Assembly: GCF_963082655.1 (NCBI RefSeq)
Contig: NC_081553.1
Span: forward strand, 22,010,197-22,074,196
Source of the DNA: Stomoxys calcitrans
Lineage: Eukaryota; Arthropoda; Insecta; Diptera; Muscidae
Direction: 5' to 3'
DNA: 64,000 bases
Each line of letters begins with the position of its first letter. Positions within the stretch are counted from its first letter, which is position 1. The translations under genes and the position numbers were made by a program. This document shows positions 45,740 through 58,134 of the stretch, one piece after another. A model generated the notes under the pieces. That model did not search any database. It was not told the origin of the DNA and was given only the letters and a program-made list of their open reading frames with translations.

Positions 45740-47975
45740 CAAGTAAAAGCATGCAAAGTTCGGTCGGGCCTAAACGTATATACCCTGCATCATGGATCGC
45801 ATTTGTCAAGTTCTTTGAAACACTTTTTCAAATAGACCCAGTAAGGAAGGGCAAATGTCGGGCTGCGCCGACTGTATAATACCCTACACATTATGGCAAA
45901 TTACCCAATATCTGACGAACGTATATATGGGAGCTATATCTAATTCTGAACCGATTCCGAGCAAACTTCTTAGATAATGTGATAGTCATCGAGGAAAGCG
46001 TTGTGCAAAATTTTGGGTGGTTCTTAAGTGAAAATCAGGCGATATACATATATGACAGCTATATATAAATCTGAGCCGATTTCTATGAAATACACCAGTA
46101 ATATTGAGAGTCATAAGAAAATACTTCCTACCAAATTTCGAGAGAATCGGTTAACAAATGACCATTTCATTGCAGTATTACTCCAAATCGGACAAACATA
46201 TATATGAGAGCTATATCTAAATCTGAACCGATTTCGAGCAAACTCTTCAGATAGTGCGGCAGTCATCGAGGAAAGCGTTTTGCAAAATTTTGACAAGATG
46301 GATCAATAAATGCGCTTGCTGTGACTCTAGAAGTTAAAATCGGGCGATATATATATATGAGAGCTATACCTAAATCTGGACCGATTTTCATGAAACTCAC
46401 CTGTAATATTGAGAGTCTAGAAAAAATCCCTGCTGCCAAATTTCGGGAGAATCGGTTAACAAATGCCCATTTTATTGCACTATTACTGCAAATCGGACGA
46501 ACATATATATGGGAGCTATATCCAACTCTGAACCGATTTTGACCAAACTCTATGTAAATTTTGGCAGTTGCCGAGGAAAGTGTTGTGCAATATTTTGGCA
46601 AGATTGGTCAATAAATGTGCTTGCAGTGGCTCTAGGAGTGAAAATCGGGAGATATATAAATAAGAGAGCTATATCTAAATCTGAACCGATTTCCATGAAA
46701 TTCACCAGTAATATCGTGAATCATAAGAAAAACCTTCCTGCCAAATTTCGAGAGAATCGGTTAACAAATGACCATTTTATTGCATTATTACTGAAAATCG
46801 GACGAACATAAATATGAGAGATATATCCAGACCTGAACCGATTTTTTCCTATTTCAATAGGCTTTGTCTCCAGGCCGAAAAACATGCCTGTACCAAATTT
46901 GAAGACCATCGGATGAAAACTGCGACCTGTACTTTGAACACAAACTAACATGGACAGACGGACAGACAGATGGACGGACAGACAGACAGACGGACATAGC
47001 CATATACAATCAGAAAATGATTCTGAGTCGATCAGTATGCTTATCAATGGGTCTATCTCTCTTCCTTTTGGGTGTTACAAACTTCATTCAACTGAGTTAT
47101 AATACCCTGTACCACAATAGTGGTGTAGGGTAAAAAAACCACCATATGCAAAATTTCCGGGAAATGGAGTAATAATTGCGCCCTCAACAGGCTCAAAAAG
47201 CCAAACTGGTAGATCGGTTTATATGGCAGCTATATCAGGTTATATGCCGATTTAGACATTACTTGGAACAGTTGTTGGATATCATAACAAAACGATGTAT
47301 GCAAAATTTCAACCATATTGGATAAGAGTTGCGCCCTCTAGAAGCCCAAAAATTCTAATAGGGAGATCTGTTTATATGGCGGCTCTATCAGGGTATGGAC
47401 TGATTTAGACCACGCTTGACACAGTTGTTGGAAGTCAAAATAAAACACTTCATGCAAATTTTCGGCCAAATCGGATTAGAATAGCGCCCTCTAGAAGCTT
47501 AAGAAGTCAAGACCCAAGATCGGCTTATGTGACAGCTATATCAGGTTGTAGATATAGCAGCTATATCAGGTTATCAACCAATTTGAACACATATTTGGCA
47601 CATTTATTGGAAATGATATCCAAACACCACGTGCAAAATTTCAGCCAAATCGGATTAGAATTGCGCCCTCTGAAAGCTCAAGGAGTCAAGACCCAAGATC
47701 GGTTTATATGGCAGCTATATCAAAACATGGACCGATATGGCCCATTTACAATCCCAACCGACCTATACTAATAAGAAGTATTTGTGCAAATTTTCTAGCG
47801 TCTAACTTACTCCTTCGAAAGCTACCGTGCTTTCGGACGGACAGAAGGACGGACATGGCTAGTTCGACTTAACATGCCACGACGATCAATAATATGGGGT
47901 CTTAGACGCATATTTCTAGGTGTTACAAACAGAATGGCAAAATTAGTATATTCCCCATCCTATGGTGGAGGGTAT
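45740..47975 (+). mobile_element. Family A element interrupted by a C element
   Basis: The left end (CAAGTAAAAGCATGC, TTCGGTCGGGCCTAA, CATCATGGATCGCATTTG) is at 45740-45838. After the C insertion it resumes with CATATGCAAAATTTCCGGG, A units, and the right end with CCGTGCTTTCGGACGGAC, GGTGGAGGGTATAACA. The slot is minimal. Confidence 0.8.
45839..47132 (+). mobile_element. Family C element, complete, nested in A
   Basis: The left end reads GTAAGGAAGGGCAAATGTC, GGGCTGCGCCGAC, TAATACCCTACAC. Five units follow. The right end has GACAGACGGACAGACAGATGG, TTCTGAGTCGATCAG, TACCACAATAGTGGTGTAGG. Both flanks are A sequence. Confidence 0.85.
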
Positions 47976-48035
47976 AACAAAAATTGTAAAATTTAAGGAT
48001 CTTCGCACTAACTTGAAAATGAAAAAATTCGACAA

Positions 48036-48110
48036 ATCCCAGCCAGGATTTGAACCTGGGCACACGGAGCAATAGCTAAAGCCGTTGGCATCGTCTAGCA
48101 TTCGAATCTA
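48036..48110 (-). mobile_element. tRNA-like fragment
   Basis: On the minus strand CCCAGGTTCAAATCCTGG forms a perfect T-arm with B-box sequence. No pairing acceptor or anticodon arm is visible, so a functional tRNA is not supported. It could be a different SINE head. Confidence 0.3.
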
Positions 48111-48231
48111 TCAATAAAACTTCCAACAGATGCACAAAAACTTGTAAGTACCATGGAAGTAGTGTAATTTGTGCAGACACAAAATTTGCCATTACACAAA
48201 AACACATGCATTGGGAAAAGTACAGCTTATA

Positions 48232-48880
48232 GACAGAATTGTCGAGTGTGGTGTGGTAAGATCACTAACAGTCTTGGTGAGAAATTAGGAGATTAACGCC
48301 TTCTCTGAGGATGGCACGATCCACATCGTTTGGGTGCCGGCCCATAGTGGAGATACTGGGAATGAGAAAGCAGACGATCTGGCAGTGAAGGCCAGAGAAC
48401 TACCAAAGCCTTTTCGGGTCGACGCAGTCCGAGTTAAGGGCGTGGGCGACGAATGCGCATGTAACCCTGTGAAACAGCGAAACGGTATAATGCGGCGAAA
48501 GCAAGGAAGTCAGAATGAAGTCATTATAGCTTTCGGTATCTCAAGGGGACACATAGGACTACGAGCTTACTTATGTAAAATTGGAGCGGCAAGTGATGTG
48601 TAGGGCATGTGAGGAAGATGATGAGACTTTGGAGCATTTTCAATGTCATTGTCCGGCTTTTGCGGCTAACAAATAACGACACTTAGCTGGGGACACAATA
48701 CGAGACATGAACTTAGGGGCGTGGCACGGAAAACAATTAACACGGAATTCCTTACTTAGATTTTCTTTTTCGAGGTTATTTTTTTAACATTTAGAGCGCA
48801 TAACAAGGTGATCACTGGGTTAGGTATATGTCCATGGGGTGGTCATAGGGCGGACTAATATCCGCACCCTCTTTACTTAC
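48232..48880 (+). pseudogene. Non-LTR retrotransposon 3' end (RNase H to 3' UTR)
   Basis: A frame from 48310 gives IHIVWVPAHSGDTGNEKADD and LAVKARELPKPFRVDAV, a clear RNase H C-terminal motif. The frame continues to 48600, then shifts into CRACEEDDETLEHFQCHCPA and FAANK. Relative to other copies there is an internal deletion near 48480. The 3' UTR (GAGCGCATAACAAGG, TCATAGGGCGGACTAATATC) matches 18190-18280 and stops at TTACTTACCTAACC. Confidence 0.82.
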
Positions 48881-50400
48881 CTAACCAATTTTCGTATGCG
48901 ATTGGTTTCCCGTTGTCTGCGTTGAGATCCAATCCGGACTGTTTATCATCACGTTCCAGAGAATCGGCGAGAGCACACGTCGGCGAAAACGCACGTCCTT
49001 GCCCTTGTCACCCGCCTTCTGACCACTCGGCATAAATAATGCTGCAGCGATTATTAATTCGGCAGGATTATCTGTCCACCGAGAGATACTCGTGTGGAAC
49101 CCCGTGCGGTCCAGTGTGGCGACTATCGACTCTATCTCCACGTTATTAAATGCGCCCTCAATATCGAGGAAGGCCGCCAGCCAGCGTTTACTCATTCTGT
49201 TGGAAAGACAGCGCGACCTCTCGTATCACTTCATGTAGGCCCTTTTCCTCAGTGGTTTTCCATGTTGAGGTATGTATGTTGTGCCTCGCTTATATTCTCC
49301 GGTGTTTGTCCTTCCCTCCCCTTTATGTTAGTCTACCAGTGCTTTAAGTAAAAAAGATGACAGTTTGATGATATTGTGGTTTATTTTTCCCATCTTCTGG
49401 CATAAATATCCTCCTCACCTCCCTCCTGCCCTTCATATGTAGGGCAATGCCATGATAGCCCAGAAAATCCGTTCCAGCCATGACAGAGTAACCCCAAGGT
49501 ACTATGGCAGCAGCGCCAGGATGATCTCCCTCTGGTCCGGCCTATTTAAATGGCTGGAAAGTGTGCATCGTCTACGATGTCGCCGAGTTATCGGCAACAA
49601 TGTTTCTTTGTCTGCATGCCTGTCATGCATGACTTGAGGACATTATTCTCACGTACAACTTAATCACCAGTTGCATCAGCATTTGCGGAGTAATTGTAAT
49701 GGGTGTCAAGTGTGCGACCCATTAATGCGGCAGTATTATCTGTGTACTGGGAGATACTCGGATGGATCCCCGTGCGGACCAGGTTGGCGCCTATTGACTC
49801 CATCTCCACGTTATTAAATGCACCATCAATATCTAGGAAGGCAGCCAGCGTCTACTCCTTCTGTTGGAGAGACATCTTGACCTCTCGTACCACTTCATGT
49901 AAGGCCGACTCCGCCAACGTCTACCTTGAGGTATGCATGCTGTGCAATACAGAAATTCTCCGGTTCAGTCCCTCCCTTACCTTCAGGACTGCCTGTGGTT
50001 TAAGTTAAAACGATGACAGAGTGAAGGGCCTATTATCCTTCGAACTACTTTGGTTTGTTTTTGCAGCCTTAGAGATAAATACCACCCCATCCCATCGTGC
50101 CCTTCGTTTGTAGGAATGTACCATGCTAGCCCTAAAAATACATTCCAGCCATGAAGGAGTGATCACAAGGTACTCTTGCAGCTGCGCCGGGATGATCCCG
50201 TCTGGTCCGCCCGATTTAAATGGCTGGAAGGAGTGAATCGCCTACGATGATGACGATAACTCAACAACGTTTCTTTGTCTGCATTTCAAGTGCTGAGGGC
50301 AAGTGACTTGAGGACATTTTTCCGACGTATGACGTCATCACAATTTGCAGTATCATATGCGGAGTACCTGTAATGGAAGTCAAATGTGCGACCAAGTGTT
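48881..50400 (-). pseudogene. Non-LTR reverse transcriptase, duplicated and decayed
   Basis: Minus-strand pieces are AAFLDIEGAFNNVEIESIV (RT motif A, catalytic Asp in FLDIEGAFNNV) and VLSPILWNVM (motif B). A second divergent copy ~670 bp upstream has AAFLDIDGAFNNVEMESIGA near 49810 and GGPDGIIPAQLQEYL (upstream fingers region) near 50200. Motif C is cut: the sequence reads IAYE in a shifted frame where YADD is expected, exactly where it meets the 3' end of the plus-strand element at 48880. Confidence 0.75.
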
Positions 50401-52026
50401 TTGGAGTAGTTCGACTCGTTACATTCAGCCGACGTATTTTCGCCCACATTCAGGCGACGTATTTTCGCCCTCATTCGTTGTGGACAATGTGGCTGAAGAT
50501 TTGGTTTGAAACCAGCCGATATCGGAATCTAAAGAAAACAGGATCTTTGACATTGGCATTATTTGAGGACGAGAGAGGTCGGTATTTATTGTTGGCTCCA
50601 GCTGATGTTGGTTCTTCTGCTAGACGTAAGGATGGCATTAAATTAAGTTTTACTCTTTCCCTTTCTTTTTACAACATTTTACCCACTTTATTAGGCAAAA
50701 TGCTAATGGAGTATAAAAAAAGCAAAGCACTAGTCGCCAGAATATCAGCTAATCTCGCTCTTATTTATTAACTTAACTGCAAGACCTCCAGATGTCGAGC
50801 TGCTGTTATTAAAGAATAATTGAAGAATTGATTAATGATTTGGAGCGCATTGCTGTCATTGTTTTTCTGGTCTTCTGTTTATGGCGGATTTCAATTTCAA
50901 GTCGTGGCTGTTGGGCTAGGCATTCAACGTCTTTATGCCTCTTAGCCTTTTTGTCATTACAATTTAACTTTGCCATAAATACCAGCAGAAAGTTTGGGAG
51001 GTGTGGAGTACGGGGTAACAGTTGTACCACTTTTTCAACCCAACCAACTGCCGGTGTTTTTGATTGAATGTCATTTAAAGACGACTGATGCTTGGGAAAA
51101 ATTCCAAGCATGTCATCACTCTGCCTGTCAAATCCACACTGATTGCCTGGGAAAATTGACTTGCTTGCAGGTAGGGTTGGTACCTTCATACCTCTCCCCC
51201 AATGAGACATAAATTAATTGTTCGCCTTTGGCATTAAATGTTGTGACGACGATGACAACGGCAACGACGACTCTTTGAGCTGGTATGACTCTGGGGTTGT
51301 ATTTTTATTATGTCTTACTATTAACTTAAATGTCAATCAAGGGCTACTACTATGATTGGGCAGAGGTTCAGTGTCCTCTTAGGGTATCCTCTTAGATTTC
51401 ACCTTGCCTTTTGTTGTGATTGTCCTTTTTGTCTTCGTTCAGGTTGGGTCAACTTTAATTAATGTCTCGTGTTGGAAATTATTTATTTAGCACGAAGGTG
51501 ATTTCAGTTACTCATAAATGCCTCATTGGATTGTTTTAATTTATATGGCAAGGACATGCAATAAAATCCTTAACATTGCATTAATTTCAAATGTTGAATG
51601 GCAAGAAGCGAAAGGACTAATGATCCTTTTTCTGCTTTGTTGCCATTCGCGGTAAAATTCAAGGCTATGCACATAGAGTCGTTGTGGAAAAACTTGAATT
51701 ACTTCAATGTCCTTACTGTAATTTATAAAGTTGGGGTCATGTATTAGCAAATCAATTCACCCACATTATTTGCAAAAATAGAAATTAGTTGCATTTCTGC
51801 TACCTGTCGTAACGGTGTGAACTATCTTTTGTGGTTTAAAACTTGCTTAAATATACACTTGTTAAAAATTATACGCTGTTAAATATCAGCAGGATTCCTT
51901 AAAAAGAGTCCTGTTTAATTTGCATGAATTTACTTTAGCATTTTTCAACGGGTCTTAGTTCGAAAGTTTTCAATTAAGGAAAGTTTTTTAATTCCGCCAA
52001 TAAAAGGTAAGCTATTTTTTAGGTTA
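50401..52026. other. Single-copy-looking island
   Basis: It starts with a 25-bp direct repeat (50430 and 50455, CGACGTATTTTCGCCC). Frames at 50373-50771 (132 codons) and 50994-51212 are among the longer non-repeat frames, but I recognise no domain. The latter contains CAG/GTAGGG, a possible splice donor, after Cys-bearing codons. Function unknown and coding status doubtful. Confidence 0.4.
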
Positions 52027-54655
52027 CTAGCTGACCCGGGCCCGCTCCGCTGCGCCTTCTTTTATTTTATATGGAACAAAAGTTTCCTTGGAATATTTAT
52101 TTTAGACAATTAAAGAGCTTTTAGTGAAATACCATGCCACGAATATATTGGGTTGCCCAAAAAGTAATGGCGGATTTTTCATATAGTCGGCGTTGACAAA
52201 TTTTTTCACAGCTTGTGATTCTGTAATTGCATTCTTTCTTCTGTCAGTTATCAGCTGTAACTTTTAGCTTGCTTTAGAAAAAAAGTGTAAAAAAGTATAT
52301 TTGATTAAAGTTCATTCTAAGCTTTATTAAAAATGCATTTACTTTCTTTTAAAAAATCCGCAATTACTTTTTGGGCAACCCAATAGTATATCGCTTGACT
52401 AATAGTTTAACAATAAAAGTGCCTTTGCCTGAATCCGATGGATGTAAGGTGCACTTCATTCTTAAAATACTTTTTTTCAGCCCGCTACTCTCATGATATC
52501 TGATTTAGGGGTGTTTTCGGGGGTGAGGTCGTCCCCTAGGCACTTGGCCCTGAAAAAATATCAGCGTCGTTCTCTTCATTCAGAAACCATTTATTTAAAC
52601 CCCATATTGCCATTGGCTTAGGGGAGTTTACACGATGAGGCGTCCCCCAAACACATGGCCCCAAAATAGGTTATCAAATTGGTTTTTTAAGCTTAAATAC
52701 CACATATTGGCATGGTCGGAAAATGTTTACCCTTTGCGGGGTGTTTTGGGAAAGGGGTGATGCCCTAAATACATGGTCCTACATTTGGATATAAAATTCG
52801 TATTCTACTCCCAAATACCTTTATTTGAGCCCCATATTCCGATGGTCACTAAAAAATTGCTGTGGTTGGTGGGGTATTTTGGGAAAAGAGTAGACCCCCA
52901 GAAAATTTATCCCGAAAATGGGTATCAATTCTTGCTCTACCCCCAATACCTTTCATTTAAGCTCCACATTAACATGGTCAGTAAACATGCCCGATTAGGG
53001 GTGTTTTGGGGATTGGGGTGGTCGACCAAACACTAAGCCCGGAAATTTATCAGTAACGTTCTCTATTCTCATATATCTATATATCATTTATTTGAACCTC
53101 ATATTGCCATTGGCCTCAAAATTGGATATCAAACTCGGCCAAAAAACTATTGGCCCAAAAAACTATGAATACTTAGTTCCACTCTCTTTACGACCCAAAT
53201 TGTCTTGGTGAGCAAACGTCCTATTTGGGGGTTGTTATGGTGGTGGGACGTCCCCTAGACAGTTGGTCTTTAATGTTGATATCAGATACGTGGTCTACTC
53301 CCAAATACCTTTTATTTGAGCCCCATATTTCTAAAGTCGGCAAACATAACCGGGTTGGCTTGTTTTGGGGGAGGGGCGGCCACTCAGTGAGTTGGCCTTG
53401 AAAATATATATCGGATTCGTGTTCCACTTTAAAAACCCTCTTATTTGAGCCTCATATTGTAAAAGTCAGCAAATACTTTCTATTTGGGTGGTGTTGTGGG
53501 GTGGTGTGGCACCATAGACACTTTTCCCAAGTATTGATATCAGAGTTGTGCTTTACCCCCAAAGACTTTTCATTTGAGCCCCATATGGCTATGGTCGTAA
53601 ATTTGTCCCCTTTGGGGGAGGTTTTTGGGGAGGGGCGGCCCCCCAAACACTTGGTCTCATATTTGGATATCAGATTCTAATTCTACACTCAAATACCCAT
53701 ATTCCCATGGCCAGTAAATAAGTCCTGTTTGGGGGGTGTGTTGGGAAAGGGGTGGACCCCCAGAAACGTGGTCCCACATTAGGATATCATATTCGTATTC
53801 TACTCGCAAATACCTTTCATTTGAGTCCTATATTGCCATGATCGGTAAATATGTCCGATTTAAGGGTTTTTTGGTGGTTGGGTGGTGTTGTGGGGTGGGG
53901 TGGCCCCATAGACACTTTTCCCGAATATTGATATCAGATTTTTGCTTTACTCCCAAATACCTTTCTTTTGAGGCCCATGTGGCTATGGTCGTAAATGGGG
54001 GAGGTTTTTGGGGAGAGGCGGCCCCCCAAACACTTGGTCTCATATTTGGATATCAGATTCTAATTCTGCACTCAAATATCTTTTATTTAAGCCCCATATT
54101 CCCATGGTCAGTAAAAAAGTCCTGTTAAGGGGGTGTGTTGGGAAAGGGGTGGACCCCCAGAAACGTGGTCCCACATTTGGATATCATATTCGTATTCTAC
54201 TCGCAAATACCTTTCATTTGAGTCCCATATTTCATATTGTTTTGGGGGTTGGGGTGGTCCACCTAGCACTTCGTTCGACAAATGGATATCAGATACGTTT
54301 TCTTATCCTAAATACCTTTCATTTGAGTCCCATATTGTCGTGATTGGTCTAAATATATATTTGGTAGGTTTTAGGGTGGGGCGGCCCCCCTAGGTACCAA
54401 ATTTTTATTTTTAGGATACTATATGAGAGCACACAAAAGTTAGCTTAAATCGCACCATCCATCTCCGAGATTTGGCGTTTCTGAAAATTAGGGTAAGGGG
54501 GTGGGTCTGCCCCCCCTTCAGATATCAAAAAATGTAGTACCCTATTTTCACCACGGGATCATTATGCACAATCTATGAAAGTTTCAAGGTAATCGGTTCG
54601 GCCGTTTTTGAGTCTATACGGAACAAACAAACAAACACGAATTTTATAGATAAGA
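52027..54655 (+). mobile_element. Family E element with ~165-bp units
   Basis: The left end is CTAGCTGACCCGGGCCCGC, a terminus resembling a widespread insect repeat. The body has about 12 units with TTTCATTTGAGCCCCATATT, CCATGGTC and GGGTGTTTTGGGG followed by CCCCCAAACACTTGG and GGATATCAGATTC. The right end is AATCGGTTCGGCCGTTTTTG, CGGAACAAACAAACAAACAC, GAATTTTATAGA. Frames such as 53736-54128 are open across units only. A MITE interrupts it near the left end. Confidence 0.65.
52148..52383 (+). mobile_element. Mariner-type MITE, copy 5 (complete)
   Basis: 236 bp with both TTGGGTTGCCC termini and TA on each side. Oriented as copy 1 and very similar to it in sequence. Confidence 0.9.
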
Positions 54656-54842
54656 AGAAGAAGATGAGATATGACCCCAGCTGAGATCCAACATTTAGTC
54701 TTCTTTTATTCATTACTGGTACTTCATCATAATCATAAAGATTGCCTTAGCAGTTGTTATTTATGATTAATCTTCACAACAAAATTTTGCATATGGCAAA
54801 ACGATTTCGATAGTCATTAAGTAGCCCCTCTCTTGGGCTCTG

Positions 54843-54876
<34 letters not shown>

Positions 54877-56040
54877 CCAAACAAATACATGCAAGTCGTT
54901 AAGCTATGTCATGTTCTAAGACAAGACCAGACCACACATTGCTTTCCAAGTAGTCTCCCCTCGTTTGCGAAAGCACACCTCGTTCGCACGAACAAATTCA
55001 TGGGAAATTTTCTGTAAATGGATATAAAATGATAGCCTTATGCATTTTTGCGAGAGGTATATTTAAATGCCATCATTTGATATTTATCGCAGCAATAGCT
55101 GCTAAAGATTTGCAAACATCGAGTACAGCTGAGGTTTTCGAATGAATGCTGAAATGCTTAGCACATGCCACATAATCAAAGATTTCTGCCACTTGTGTCT
55201 AAATGCGAGAATAGGCGAACAAATGAAGAAGAGTTTTGGAGGCGGAAGTCTCGCTGTACATGTGGTTGTTGTTGTTGTTGTTATCAACACAAGGATATTA
55301 CTTGTATTTTACATTTAAATCGAACTCCAAATAAATGCAAATCTTTAATCGATTTTTATTTTCATTTTCATTTAAGCATCCACCTCATGCTTTGTGCGTT
55401 TATGCTCTCCTCACTTCCTCGCGGGTTAGTGCTTTGGGTACTACGTTTGAATATTTTATTGAAATAAAATCGGTTTTAAAAATGGTTTCACGCTTTTCAC
55501 CACTGCCGTTATTATCGCCTTCACCGCAAACGCCACACAACGAACAGCCCGCACCATGGCACATCAATGCCATGTCCTGACTGCGGCATGGTAACGAAGA
55601 AGAAAAACAGTACCACTTGTGAAATATATAATAAAAATTTGTGTATGTGCGTACTTTGATGATTCGCAGTTAAGCTGCTTTATGTTGTTTGTCAATTTCC
55701 GAATGTCGATGATTGAGAGATTTCATACAGATACAACGTTCTGGCCTGATTGGATGGAGTTTGGTTATCCTAAGTGCCAGCCAGACAGCTAACGCATACA
55801 ACCACCCACCCAGTACTCATAAAAATGTCCTGGCGTTTTTAATGCCGTTAGCAAATCTAGAGCGAAAAATCGACTTATCCTCTTGTAGGATGCTATGGTT
55901 TTTGTAAAAAATTTGAAAGGCACAGTGGCGGATTTTGTGAAAATTTTTGAAAAATTTAAAGGAGTTTTTTTTTTGCACTTTATCATAGGGTCATTTCGTG
56001 TGTGAAACCAGGAATTATTAACCTACTGCATGTTATGTAC
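54656..56040. other. Single-copy-looking island with (TC)n and (GTT)n
   Basis: A TC run of about 40 bp lies at 54839-54878 and a GTT run at 55263-55282. Frames at 55165-55580 lack domain features. No gene recognised. Confidence 0.5.
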
Positions 56041-56044
56041 ATAA

Positions 56045-56270
56045 ATACAATCGATTGTCATGATATATAAAATAGATCTAGCCAAGACCGTCCGTACCTC
56101 AGCCCGTCCAACCACTCGTCAGTCAGCTTCTAAACGAACAAAGCAATTCGATTGAAATTTTGCACAGCATCATTTTGTCGATGTAGGTCCTTGGGGATTC
56201 CAATATCGCTGTCATATAAACCAATCTCTAGATTTGATTTCTCAAACAGGTGGAGAGCGTAAAACATAGA
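56045..56270 (-). mobile_element. Degraded right end of an A/D-like element
   Basis: CTAGCCAAGACCGTCCGTACC, CGATGTAGGTCCTTGGGG and ATATCGCTGTCATATAAACC match right-end blocks in reverse, heavily mutated. Confidence 0.5.
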
Positions 56271-57048
56271 AGCTAAAGAACTCAAGATCAAAGATCGGTT
56301 TATATGACAGCTATATCAGGGTATGGACCGATTTGGAGCGTAGTTCGCATAAATGTTGGAGGTGATACCAAAACACCACGTGCAATATTACAGCCAAAGC
56401 GGATAGGAATTGCGCCTTCTAAAAGCTCAAGAAGTCAAGACCCAAGATCGGTTTATATAGCAGCTATATCAGGTTATGGACCGATTTGAAATATACTTCG
56501 TACAGTTGTTGGAAATGATATCAAAACACTATGTGCAAAATTTCAGTCAAATTGGAGTGGAATTGAGTCCTCTAGAGGCTCATGAAGTCAAGACCCAAGA
56601 TCGGTTTATATGGCAGCTATATCAGGTTAAGGACTGATTTGGACCATACTTCGCACAGTTGTTGGAAGTGATATCAAAACACTATGTGCAAAATTTCAGT
56701 CAAGTCGGGAAAGAACTTCGCCTTCTAAAAGCTCAAGAAGTCAAGACCCAAGATCGGCTTATATGGCAGCTATACCAGGTTATTCACCATTTTGAACCAT
56801 ACTAAGCACATATGTTGAAAGTGACATCGAAACACCATGTGCAAAATTTCAGTCAAATCTGACAAGAATTGCGCCCTCTAGAGGCTCAAGAAGTCAAGAC
56901 CCAAGATAGGTTTATATGGCAGCTATATCAAAACATGGACCGATTTGGCCCATGTACAATCCCAACCGACCTACACCAATAAGAAGTATTGTATTTGTGC
57001 AAATTTCAAGCGGCTAGCTCTACTCCTTCAAAAGTTAGCGTGCTTTCG
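56271..57048 (+). mobile_element. Family A body and truncated right end
   Basis: Five units (GATCGGTTTATATGGCAGC, CTAGAGGCTCAAGAAGTC) lead to the right-end block CGGCTAGCTCTACTCCTTC, AAAAGTTAGCGTGCTTTC. At this point other A copies read GACAGACAGACGG; here the (ACTTGT)n array begins and the rest of the right end is gone. Confidence 0.82.
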
Positions 57049-58134
57049 ACTTGTACTTGTACTTGTACTTGTACTTGTACTTGTACTTGTACTTGTACTT
57101 GTACTTGTACTTGTACTTGTACTTGTACTTGTACTTGTACTTGTACTTGTACTTGTACTTGTACTTGTACTTGTACTTGTACTTGTACTTGTACTTGTAC
57201 TTGTACTTGTACTTGTACTTGTACTTGTACTTGTACTTGTACTTGTACTTGTACTTGTACTTGTACTTGTACTTGTACTTGTACTTGTACTTGTACTTGT
57301 ACTTGTACTTGTACTTGTACTTGTACTTGTACTTGTACTTGTACTTGTACTTGTACTTGTACTTGTACTTGTACTTGTACTTGTACTTGTACTTGTACTT
57401 GTACTTGTACTTGTACTTGTACTTGTACTTGTACTTGTACTTGTACTTGTACTTGTACTTGTACTTGTACTTGTACTTGTACTTGTACTTGTACTTGTAC
57501 TTGTACTTGTACTTGTACTTGTACTTGTACTTGTACTTGTACTTGTACTTGTACTTGTACTTGTACTTGTACTTGTACTTGTACTTGTACTTGTACTTGT
57601 ACTTGTACTTGTACTTGTACTTGTACTTGTACTTGTACTTGTACTTGTACTTGTACTTGTACTTGTACTTGTACTTGTACTTGTACTTGTACTTGTACTT
57701 GTACTTGTACTTGTACTTGTACTTGTACTTGTACTTGTACTTGTACTTGTACTTGTACTTGTACTTGTACTTGTACTTGTACTTGTACTTGTACTTGTAC
57801 TTGTACTTGTACTTGTACTTGTACTTGTACTTGTACTTGTACTTGTACTTGTACTTGTACTTGTACTTGTACTTGTACTTGTACTTGTACTTGTACTTGT
57901 ACTTGTACTTGTACTTGTACTTGTACTTGTACTTGTACTTGTACTTGTACTTGTACTTGTACTTGTACTTGTACTTGTACTTGTACTTGTACTTGTACTT
58001 GTACTTGTACTTGTACTTGTACTTGTACTTGTACTTGTACTTGTACTTGTACTTGTACTTGTACTTGTACTTGCACTTGTACTTGTATTTGTACTTGTAC
58101 TTGTACTTGTACTTGTACTTGTACTTGTACTTGT
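57049..58134 (+). repeat. (ACTTGT)181 hexanucleotide array
   Basis: 1,086 bp of perfect phase-constant hexamer with only two substitutions seen, at 58074 (T to C) and 58088 (C to T), both in the last 61 bp. All six frames are open or dipeptide repeats because the period is six. It begins precisely where the A element's GACA/GACG slot should be and ends against the 3' terminus of a minus-strand non-LTR element (TTGTAACCTAACC). Confidence 0.97.

Noticed and set aside
50373..50771. Host gene exon of 132 codons
   Set aside because: Not listed as a gene: no recognisable domain, it begins within decayed retroelement sequence and includes a 25-bp direct repeat.
57049..58134. Telomeric repeat
   Set aside because: Flies use retrotransposons or complex repeats at telomeres, the hexamer is not TTAGG-like, and it is internal between two mobile elements.
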